Origin: Salinicola socius
Lineage (GTDB): Bacteria; Pseudomonadota; Gammaproteobacteria; Pseudomonadales; Halomonadaceae
Assembly: GCF_001937195.1 (NCBI RefSeq)
Contig: NZ_MSDO01000004.1
Location: forward strand, 1 to 64,000
Length of the DNA: 64,000 nucleotides
Direction of reading: 5' to 3'
Under the pieces are notes generated by a model that worked only from the letters and a program-made list of their open reading frames with translations, did no database searches and was not told the DNA's origin. Position numbers and translations under genes: made by a program. Below are positions 58,165-64,000 of this stretch, piece after piece (positions within the stretch are counted from its first letter, which is position 1; every line of letters starts with the position of its first letter).

Positions 58165-58881
58165 ATGACTCAACCGCAAGAGACCATCTCGTCCGCGCCG
58201 GATGCCGACGGCACTCTCTCCTTCAAGGAAACGGTCCGCACCCGGCGATCCTATCGCGGCTTCCTACCCACCTGCGTTCCCGACGCGGTGCTAAACGAGA
58301 TACTGCAAGACGCTCAGAACGCGCCATCGAACTGCAACACCCAGCCCTGGCACACCCATATCGTTCGGGGGGCGAAGCTAGCGGAGCTGTCCATGGCGAT
58401 GCACGCCGACAACGATGCTGGCCGACACACGCCAGATTTTACTTTTGACATGGAAGAGTTCGTCGAGCCCTATCTTGGGCGTCAGAAGGCTCAAGGCAAG
58501 GCTTATTATGAGGCCATGAACGTCATGCGAGCCGACGCGGACGGTCGGCATCGAGCCGCTGCCAAGAATCTATCATTCTTCGGCGCACCGCAGATCGCGC
58601 TGCTATTCATGCCTTTCTTCGGCGACAACGTCCGGGTGGGTGGGGATATTGGCATGTACGGCCAGACGTTTCTGTTGTCGCTCGCGGCGCGAGGCCTCGG
58701 CGGCATTCCCCAGACTATGCTGGGCTTTTTCGCCGGGACGGTCCGAAAGGTGCTCGACATACCTGAGAACCACAAAATGCTCTTTGGCATCTCGTTCGGT
58801 TATCCCGATGAGGACGCGCCGGGAAACCGCATGCGGATGGACCGCGTGCCTGTTTCGGAAAGCGTTACCTTTCATTCCTAA
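58165..58881 (+). CDS. Nitroreductase family protein
   Basis: A 238-residue flavoprotein: VRTRRSYRGFLPTCVPDAVLNEILQDAQNAPSNCNTQPWH is the FMN-binding nitroreductase motif, and GLGGIPQTMLG lies near residue 185. A start 36 nt earlier is possible; both have weak ribosome sites. With the preceding gene it forms a redox pair probably controlled by HxlR. Confidence 0.88.
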   Translation: MTQPQETISSAPDADGTLSFKETVRTRRSYRGFLPTCVPDAVLNEILQDAQNAPSNCNTQPWHTHIVRGAKLAELSMAMHADNDAGRHTPDFTFDMEEFVEPYLGRQKAQGKAYYEAMNVMRADADGRHRAAAKNLSFFGAPQIALLFMPFFGDNVRVGGDIGMYGQTFLLSLAARGLGGIPQTMLGFFAGTVRKVLDIPENHKMLFGISFGYPDEDAPGNRMRMDRVPVSESVTFHS

Positions 58882-58901
58882 TTGGATGCCGGCGGCCCGA
58901 G

Positions 58902-58973
58902 AGTGCCGCCGTCAATAAGCACGGAGATAATCGTAACGCGTAGTTGATCAATCCGCTGTAAGCGATCTCTGAC
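58902..58973. pseudogene. Degenerate copy of the SRAP gene 3' end
   Basis: 72 bp aligning without gaps to 56592-56663 (the last 60 nt of the SRAP gene plus 12 nt beyond) with 12 mismatches, about 83% identity. It carries no open frame of its own. The two copies bracket the HxlR/oxidoreductase/nitroreductase genes. Confidence 0.8.
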
Positions 58974-59080
58974 GCAACGCGTCTGATTACTCGTACTAAA
59001 GCGGCGTACCACTCCGCCGATATAGTCTATGTCTGGAGCGAAGAGAAGCCGCTCGAGAGGTTCCCGCGGTAAAGAAGTTT

Positions 59081-59107
59081 GCCCGGCTACTCGGCCGGGC
59101 TTTTTTT
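59081..59107 (+). terminator. Rho-independent terminator after the redox cassette
   Basis: A seven-base-pair GCCCGGC/GCCGGGC stem with a six-base loop and seven Ts from 59101. It lies about 200 nt after the nitroreductase stop and after the SRAP remnant. Confidence 0.85.
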
Positions 59108-59232
59108 CATGTCGGTGGCGCCGGATGTATCCTAGAGCATATTCATGTAGTTCTATCTGGTGATAGGATGATCCCGACGCCATGCCTATGCGTTCGTGCA
59201 CGTTCGCCGTATCACTCGCGTCTGCCTTCCGA

Positions 59233-59252
59233 CCCCGGCTTCCATGCCGGGG
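59233..59252. terminator. Hairpin at the end of umuC
   Basis: A seven-base-pair CCCCGGC/GCCGGGG stem with a six-base loop, directly after the umuC stop. The T-rich side favours rightward termination (TTTGTC), so it may mainly block readthrough from the left. Confidence 0.55.
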
Positions 59253-59256
59253 TTTG

Positions 59257-60531
59257 TCATTTCAGATGTGCCACCGGCAGTTCATCCCATCGCGTCGTGT
59301 AGCGCTGCGTCAGCAGCTCCGCCTTGAGCTTCCAGTCCGCTTTCCCTTTCGTGCCGCCCAGTCGTACGGTCCCGCTCCCCATGCGCCGGTTCAGCTCGTC
59401 CATAACCGCCGATGCCTTCGCCGATCGCTCCCGCTCGGCGTCACTCTCCGGGGAGTCGAAGATGTCGTGCTGCAGCGTGTCGGCCTGGGCGAGGTCGAGC
59501 ATCATCACGCCGGCCTTCATGTATCGGTACCCACCGAGGTAGACCCGCTTGAGTGCGGCCTGGGCGGCACCGACAATCACGCGAGTATCGTTGCTTGGAT
59601 GGGGGAGTTGCACGACTAGGACGGGGTGATACTGTGCCAAGTCTTCCCTGTGCTTGTTCGTTTTCAGGTGCACCTGGATCGCTCGGGCAACGCTGCCTTG
59701 CTTGCGGAGCTTCTCGGCGCCGCGGGCAGCGTGTGCGCGTATCGCTTGGCGCACCTCGTGCGGATCGCTCGAAAGCCGTCCGAATGATCGGGACGTCATG
59801 ATGTTTTTCTTTGGTTCGCCGTAATCGTCGGTATCGATGCAGTCGATGCCGCGAAGCTCATAGACGAGCCGCTCCTGCACGACCGAGAATCTGGCACGGA
59901 TGCGTTTGGGATCGGCTTCGCGCAGTTGCCAGGCATTGACGATGCCGAGCTGTGCGAGGCGCTGGCCCAGACGGCCGGACACACCCCAGAGATCCGTTAC
60001 GGGCAAGTCCTTGAGGACGGCCCGCGTCTCATCGCCATCCGAATCCATGAGGCACACGCCGCCGAATGTCGCATCTTTCTTCGCTCGGCGGTTGGCCAGC
60101 TTTGCCAGCGTTCGCGAGGTCGATAGCCCGACGCTGACGGGTATGCCGGTGTTTCTCCGGACGACGCGCCGCATCTCGCAGCAGTGCTCGATCAGCCCAT
60201 CGAGAGGGAACCCATCGAACCCGAGAAAGCTCTCATCGATTGAGTAGATCTCCACGTCCGGCGTGAACTCGCGTAGCGTGGCCGTCACGCGCCGGCTCAT
60301 GTCGCCGTAGAGCGTGTAGTTGCTCGAGACCAGGATCAGCTGCTGTCGAGCCGCCGGCGGGATCTTGAACGTCGGCGCGCCCATCTCGACCAGCTCTTTC
60401 GCCTCGTTCGACCTAGCGATCACGCAGCCATCGTTGTTGGACAGCACGGCCAGCGGCCGGCCTTCCCAATCGGGCCGGAACACCCGTTCGCACGAGGCGT
60501 AAAAGTTGTTGCAGTCGACGAGCCCGATCAT
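59257..60531 (-). CDS. umuC: Y-family DNA polymerase V subunit UmuC
   Basis: A 424-residue translesion polymerase. It starts MIGLVDCNNFYASCERVF, has the catalytic YSIDESFLGF (SIDE) motif near residue 100 and an HhH segment LPVTDLWGVSGRLGQRLAQLGI. The start at 60531 is preferred over upstream in-frame codons because the motif begins there and it lies 2 nt from the umuD stop. It is error-prone repair under SOS control with UmuD. Confidence 0.95.
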   Translation of the reverse strand: MIGLVDCNNFYASCERVFRPDWEGRPLAVLSNNDGCVIARSNEAKELVEMGAPTFKIPPAARQQLILVSSNYTLYGDMSRRVTATLREFTPDVEIYSIDESFLGFDGFPLDGLIEHCCEMRRVVRRNTGIPVSVGLSTSRTLAKLANRRAKKDATFGGVCLMDSDGDETRAVLKDLPVTDLWGVSGRLGQRLAQLGIVNAWQLREADPKRIRARFSVVQERLVYELRGIDCIDTDDYGEPKKNIMTSRSFGRLSSDPHEVRQAIRAHAARGAEKLRKQGSVARAIQVHLKTNKHREDLAQYHPVLVVQLPHPSNDTRVIVGAAQAALKRVYLGGYRYMKAGVMMLDLAQADTLQHDIFDSPESDAERERSAKASAVMDELNRRMGSGTVRLGGTKGKADWKLKAELLTQRYTTRWDELPVAHLK

Positions 60532-60533
60532 CG

Positions 60534-60977
60534 TTACCGTCTCCGACGCAGAGAGTGAATGTTGTCGGTCACCACGCCCCAGCAATGGCAATCGCAGCCG
60601 GTGAGCGGGATAGGGGGGAAATGCTCGTTGCCAGAGCACAGGTAGTGGCGCTTGCCGATCATGCGCAGCTGCTTGCACGTCAGCTCCCCGTCGACTGCCA
60701 TCACCACGATATCGCCCACCTGCGGCTCGAGCGACCGATCGACGATCAGCAGGTCGCTGTCATAGATCCCGTGACGCTCCATCGAGTGGCCCTTGGCGCG
60801 AACCATGAATGTCGAGCTCGGATGTGGGATCAGTAGCTCAGTGAGGTTGAGCTCGCTCTCGATGTAGTCATCCGCGGGGGAGGGGAAACCCGCACGGACC
60901 TCGCCGCCGACCAGCGGAATGGGTAGCGCCGGCGCGTTCAGGTTGGCCTGGCCAAGGACGTCGACAACGGTATTCAT
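60534..60977 (-). CDS. umuD: UmuD, S24 peptidase subunit of polymerase V
   Basis: A 147-residue protein. The self-cleavage site is Ala-Gly in VRAGFPSPADDY, the catalytic Ser is in KGHSMERHGI and the Lys in GELTCKQLRM. The ATG overlaps the upstream stop as ATGA, which decides the start. RecA-stimulated cleavage would give the active UmuD' form. Confidence 0.94.
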   Translation of the reverse strand: MNTVVDVLGQANLNAPALPIPLVGGEVRAGFPSPADDYIESELNLTELLIPHPSSTFMVRAKGHSMERHGIYDSDLLIVDRSLEPQVGDIVVMAVDGELTCKQLRMIGKRHYLCSGNEHFPPIPLTGCDCHCWGVVTDNIHSLRRRR

Positions 60978-61222
60978 GACGCCGCCTCCGCTTCCGCTGC
61001 GTTCCACGTAATGAGCGCCTCGGCAACGCCCACGCGACTGACGGACACGTAATCCAGCTCCTCGAACTCACCCAGCATCCGCTCCCACGCGGCGGGGTCG
61101 TCCTCGTCAAAGCGATAGACGGTGACAGCGAACTGCTCGCGATCACGAGCCCGGGCGATCTGCTGCTGTATGCGGCGGCTCAGCTGCTGATACGACGCGG
61201 CGGCTTTGAATTGTGCGGACAT
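60974..61222 (-). CDS. First gene of the SOS operon, unknown function
   Basis: An 82-residue protein: MSAQFKAAASYQQLSRRIQQQIARARDREQFAVTVYRFDEDDPAAWERMLGEFEELDYVSVSRVGVAEALITW. It has a helix followed by a beta/alpha pattern and an acidic middle. AGGGAG precedes it. It is translationally coupled to umuD and sits directly under the LexA box, so it should be strongly SOS-induced. It does not look like DinI or SulA. Confidence 0.75.
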   Translation of the reverse strand: MSAQFKAAASYQQLSRRIQQQIARARDREQFAVTVYRFDEDDPAAWERMLGEFEELDYVSVSRVGVAEALITWNAAEAEAAS

Positions 61223-61244
61223 GACAGCGTGCTCCCTAAGAATA

Positions 61245-61260
61245 CTGTATGTGCGTACAG
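61245..61260 (-). promoter_or_regulatory. LexA (SOS) box
   Basis: CTGTATGTGCGTACAG fits CTGT-N8-ACAG exactly, with TA...TA flanks. It lies 23 nt upstream of the first gene of the umuDC operon. It is the expected binding site of LexA. Confidence 0.92.
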
Positions 61261-61402
61261 TATCAGATAGGAATCATGAGTAGGCAAATAGCGAAATTTA
61301 GCTATACGGGGGTCGTATGCATCATTAGAGCTATAGGTGCTAGTTGTTCGGATGCTCGGCAGCTGATAAATCTGCACTAGATCACAGGCGAGGTAATCTA
61401 GA

Positions 61403-61696
61403 ATGGTGATGTTTAACCCGGTTCACCCTGGGGAGATACTACGCGAGGAGGTGATTGAGTCGTTGGGATTGACTGTCGACGAGAGTGCGCGCCGGCTCGG
61501 CGTGGATTCTCAGCTGCTCTCCGACATCACCAACTGTCAGACGAGCATATCCGCCGATATTGCGTGGCGGCTGGAGCTAGCTGGCCTGACAACCGCAGAG
61601 CACTGGTTGGCGATGCAGCAGAACCATGACCTGTGGCAGTTGAGACAGCGTGAGAGGCCCGCGGTGGAGCGCCTGATGGTAGACGGCAATTCATAG
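61403..61696 (+). CDS. HigA-like antitoxin/HTH protein without a toxin neighbour
   Basis: A 97-residue protein: VHPGEILREEVIESLGLTVDESARRLGVDSQLLSDITNCQTSISADIAWRLELAGLTTAEHWLAMQQNHDLWQL is the HigA/VapI pattern. HigB normally precedes HigA, but the 180 nt upstream hold no such gene. It may therefore be an orphan regulator or a remnant of a toxin-antitoxin pair. Confidence 0.85.
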   Translation: MVMFNPVHPGEILREEVIESLGLTVDESARRLGVDSQLLSDITNCQTSISADIAWRLELAGLTTAEHWLAMQQNHDLWQLRQRERPAVERLMVDGNS

Positions 61697-62596
61697 CTGT
61701 AGCCGCTTCCATTCGCCGGCGGTGCGCCCCCGATCGTGATTGTATTGGTCTGTCATCGACTGGTGCTGATGCCCGAGTAAATTCTGCGTATCGATGCCCT
61801 GAGCGCGATATAGCCGCTCTGATAGCGAACGAATCTCGTGGAGCGTTGGCGGTGTTTTCGGTGTCCAGCGCGAGTCGTCGTAAACCGCCATACGCGCTTT
61901 TTGAAACGATGGGGACAACCCCTTGGGGCAAAACTGGATGTCGTTGCGGCGTCGCAGCAGGAGATCTCCCGGGCGCCGGTAGTCATCAGCGAGTCGAACG
62001 GTCTCCTCGAGCGTGATATCAAGCGCCTCGAGCCGAAGAGATAGCGGCAGCTCGATTCGTGCGCCGGTTTTCTGTTGCTCCACTCTCAGGTGCCCATCCA
62101 CGATGTGGGATTTCCGCATGGTGATCAGGTCGGAGCGCCGCTGCCCTGTTACGAGCGCGAGGATGAGTAGATACGACTCCCAGGGTAACGCGTTGCGGCA
62201 TGACCAGGCGTAGATCGCCTGCCACTCCTCGAACATAAGCCGAGCCCGGTTGACCGGCACCCGAGGTGGTTTGACCGGGACCGCGGGATTCGAATCGATA
62301 ATCCCCTCGTAAACCGCTGCGAGGAACATCGACTCAGCCTCCCAGCGAACACTCCGCGCCGTGGATCCTCGGCCGGAATCCATGATGCTGTTGACCGCTC
62401 GTAACACATCAAATGGTCGGACATCGCGAACGGCCATCGTTCCGATGTGATGAGTGAGGTGGCGGACGTGAGTACGTCGGTTCGAGAGCGTCTTGGGTTT
62501 CAGGTTTTGGCTGCGAATCTGCTCGATGTATTGCTCGGCAAACGACTCGACGGTGACGCGCCGCTGCTTCCAGCGGTGAAAGATCGAATGCGCCAT
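61691..62596 (-). CDS. Second tyrosine recombinase/integrase
   Basis: A 301-residue recombinase. The N-terminal core-binding domain covers residues about 15-105. Catalytic residues are visible: Arg in TGQRRSDL, Lys in QQKTGAR, His-x-x-Arg in LHEIRSL, His in LLGHQHQS and Tyr in DQYNHDRG. It lacks a DUF4102 arm domain and differs from the integrase at 10428. It may belong to a different integrative element or be a resident of the right flank. Confidence 0.9.
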   Translation of the reverse strand: MAHSIFHRWKQRRVTVESFAEQYIEQIRSQNLKPKTLSNRRTHVRHLTHHIGTMAVRDVRPFDVLRAVNSIMDSGRGSTARSVRWEAESMFLAAVYEGIIDSNPAVPVKPPRVPVNRARLMFEEWQAIYAWSCRNALPWESYLLILALVTGQRRSDLITMRKSHIVDGHLRVEQQKTGARIELPLSLRLEALDITLEETVRLADDYRRPGDLLLRRRNDIQFCPKGLSPSFQKARMAVYDDSRWTPKTPPTLHEIRSLSERLYRAQGIDTQNLLGHQHQSMTDQYNHDRGRTAGEWKRLQL

Positions 62597-62598
62597 TC

Positions 62599-62949
62599 CT
62601 AGTAACCGAGCGATTCGATTAGTGCTACGCGCTCGGCGAGTGTCATATCGCGCACCCGAGCAGCGAGGTCGCGTCGTTCTGTTAGATCGCCGGCGTCGCT
62701 GTCCTCTATCTCGTCGTCGAGGTGTTTGATCAGTAATGGTTCGACGTGAGAGCCAGACAGTGTGCTGCCGACGATCACGCGTTCATTCTCGGTGAGCGTG
62801 GGAACATTGCTGCACACTAGCCGATAGCGTTCGGCCACCGTGGCCAGACGCTGGCTCAGGCTTTGACCGTTACGGAGATTGTCTGCGACCTGCTGGAGCG
62901 GTGGGCTCAGGTAGATGCTGGGGCGCTTGGCCTTGCGGTTCTCAGTCAT
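62599..62949 (-). CDS. Protein of unknown function next to the second integrase
   Basis: A 116-residue protein, MTENRKAKRPSIYLSPPLQQVADNLRNGQSLSQRLATVAERYRLVC, with a ribbon-helix-helix-like opening (basic strand then two helices) and an acidic C terminus. It lies 2 nt before the integrase start; a GGAGC site precedes it. It could be a directionality or regulatory partner of the recombinase. Confidence 0.6.
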   Translation of the reverse strand: MTENRKAKRPSIYLSPPLQQVADNLRNGQSLSQRLATVAERYRLVCSNVPTLTENERVIVGSTLSGSHVEPLLIKHLDDEIEDSDAGDLTERRDLAARVRDMTLAERVALIESLGY

Positions 62950-63037
62950 GGATAGCTCCAATGAAATGCCCCGGCCATGGCCGGAGGTAGCGTGGTCAGT
63001 GGTACCGCCCGCCGACAAAGGCGGACGGAGGTTGATT

Positions 63038-63523
63038 TCATGCCATCCAGGCTTTAGCGGTAGCTGCGTTGGCGGCATGGAGAGCCGTAATCTGATCAGC
63101 CAGCTTGATGATTATCGGCGTGTCGCCGTTGTCACGTGCGGTTGAAGCGGCGGCGGAGAGTTCCTGATACCGATTTTCCAGTGCGGGGGATTGCCAGATT
63201 GTTTGTGAGGCGCTTGTGATCATCCAGCATGCGGCCTTCATTCGGCTGAGGCTCACGTGATCTGCCAGACGTTCACCGACATCGAAACCCGCATCGTAGT
63301 GGGCGCTCAGAAGTTCCAGCAGTCGCTCCGGGGTGGTGTTGGTGACATCGAGTAGCGCGAGCTGCAGGGGTTCGGAAAACGGCTGAGTGGCTTTGTCGAT
63401 TTCATCGAGCCTCACGATCGAGAGAAGCTGAATCTTGATGGCAGTGTCAGCAGCACTTGCCGTAGTGGAGTAGGTCCGAAGAGTGCGGTCGGTGGCTTCG
63501 ATGAGAGCAATGTTCAGGGTCAT
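63038..63523 (-). CDS. Protein of unknown function
   Basis: A 161-residue helical, mostly soluble protein starting MTLNIALIEATDRTLRTYST, with ARDNGDTPIIIKLADQITALHAANAATAKAWMA at the end. It is first of three leftward genes leading to the integrase. A strong inverted repeat lies 77 nt upstream. No family recognised. Confidence 0.55.
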   Translation of the reverse strand: MTLNIALIEATDRTLRTYSTTASAADTAIKIQLLSIVRLDEIDKATQPFSEPLQLALLDVTNTTPERLLELLSAHYDAGFDVGERLADHVSLSRMKAACWMITSASQTIWQSPALENRYQELSAAASTARDNGDTPIIIKLADQITALHAANAATAKAWMA

Positions 63524-63599
63524 GATGTGGCTCCTTGGTTCTGCGCCCGGGATGGGCCAGTTCGCTTAGGATGTGGGCGTTGTCTGCCCTTCGTGACTA

Positions 63600-63624
63600 A
63601 AGGTACTACCCCAGGTAGTACCTT
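63600..63624. promoter_or_regulatory. Perfect inverted repeat, probable operator
   Basis: Eleven-base arms AAGGTACTACC (63600-63610) and its complement (63614-63624) with a three-base spacer. It lies in the divergent region between the leftward gene at 63523 and the rightward gene at 63721, where a dimeric regulator could control both. Confidence 0.6.
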
Positions 63625-63720
63625 GCAAGTTTTCGCGCAATTTCCTTTGAAGTCGCCTGCGTGGATCATTTGGCAAGCGTCAGGTAGGTTGCCCCTCCAT
63701 TTCCGTGATCGGGCAATCTT

Positions 63721-64000
63721 ATGACCGGCTGTAACAAGGGCTTTTCTACGGCTTCGCTAGTGCTTGCTTCATTCGGCTTCTCAATGGCAGCTAGTGCCGA
63801 CATTACCGTTGGTAGCTGGAACCTAAAGCACCTCGGCTGGAATAACGAGAAGCGCCTGGATGCCGTGGCCGATGTCGCGAAGGGCGCCGACCTGTGGGCA
63901 CTCGAGGAAGTGATGGATGACAACGCTGTCACCCAGCTTGAGGGCGAACTGGAGAGGCAGACCGGTGAGGAGTGGAGCTCGATGATCTCGCACACGGTGG
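63721..64000 (+). CDS. Secreted endonuclease/exonuclease/phosphatase-family protein (3' end outside the window)
   Basis: The first 93 residues are visible. A Sec signal (LVLASFGFSMAASA, cut before DITVGSWN) is followed by ITVGSWNLKHLGWNNEKRLDAVADVAKGADLWALEEVMD, the N-terminal motif of the DNase I-like family with its Asn and metal-binding Glu. It is probably a secreted or periplasmic nuclease or phosphodiesterase. The gene is truncated by the window, not by mutation. Confidence 0.85.
   Translation, partial: MTGCNKGFSTASLVLASFGFSMAASADITVGSWNLKHLGWNNEKRLDAVADVAKGADLWALEEVMDDNAVTQLEGELERQTGEEWSSMISHTV

Noticed and set aside
61230-61400. Search for a HigB toxin upstream of the HigA-like gene
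   Set aside because: No open frame of suitable size on the plus strand between the LexA box and the gene start.

Overview
The window is GC-rich, densely coded, gamma-proteobacterial DNA. Its gene content suggests a halophile of the Halomonadaceae (Halomonas, Chromohalobacter or Salinicola type); that placement is inferred from gene style only. It has three parts: a chromosomal catabolic locus (about 1-10.2 kb), a lambda-like siphoprophage next to a tRNA-Gly gene (from about 10.26 kb to at least 55.2 kb), and an accessory right flank (55.3-64 kb) whose outer limit is not visible.

Left flank. A racemase gene and two small genes are followed by a minus-strand operon: a PdxA-type dehydrogenase, a complete tripartite tricarboxylate (TctC, TctB, TctA) transporter, a SAF-domain NAD(P) oxidoreductase and a xylose-isomerase-fold epimerase. 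A divergent GntR/FCD regulator sits upstream, and a 12-bp palindrome fitting FCD operators lies between the two. The locus looks like uptake and oxidation of an unidentified hydroxy or sugar acid. No kinase gene is present.

Prophage. Its order is tRNA-Gly(CCC), integrase, AlpA-type excisionase, a leftward early operon (DnaJ-like zinc protein, SNF2 helicase plus small nuclease, glutaredoxin, RdgC, DUF2786, zinc proteins), and a leftward RNA leader that resembles P4-type RNA immunity. These are followed by a CI/Cro switch with repeated TAAAGC-N3-GCTTTA operators, and a rightward early operon with a lambda O/P-like replication pair (iterons inside the O gene), Rha, VRR-NUC and a candidate late regulator. 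Next come the lysis genes (three holin-like proteins and Rz/Rz1 spanins), HNH, terminase, HK97-type portal, protease and capsid, head-tail joining genes, tail tube, tail chaperones with a -1 frameshift site, tape measure, tail tip and fibre genes. An antirepressor gene preceded by a C4-like antisense RNA interrupts the tail operon.

Right flank. It holds an SRAP-domain gene and a three-gene redox cassette (HxlR regulator, F420-type NADP oxidoreductase, nitroreductase) bounded by a degenerate copy of the SRAP 3' end. Then come an SOS operon (unknown small gene, umuD, umuC) under a perfect LexA box, an orphan HigA-like antitoxin, a second tyrosine recombinase, two unknown genes, and the start of a secreted endonuclease/exonuclease/phosphatase-family gene cut by the window end. 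I could not find a second copy of the tRNA-Gly 3' end, so the right attachment site is unresolved.
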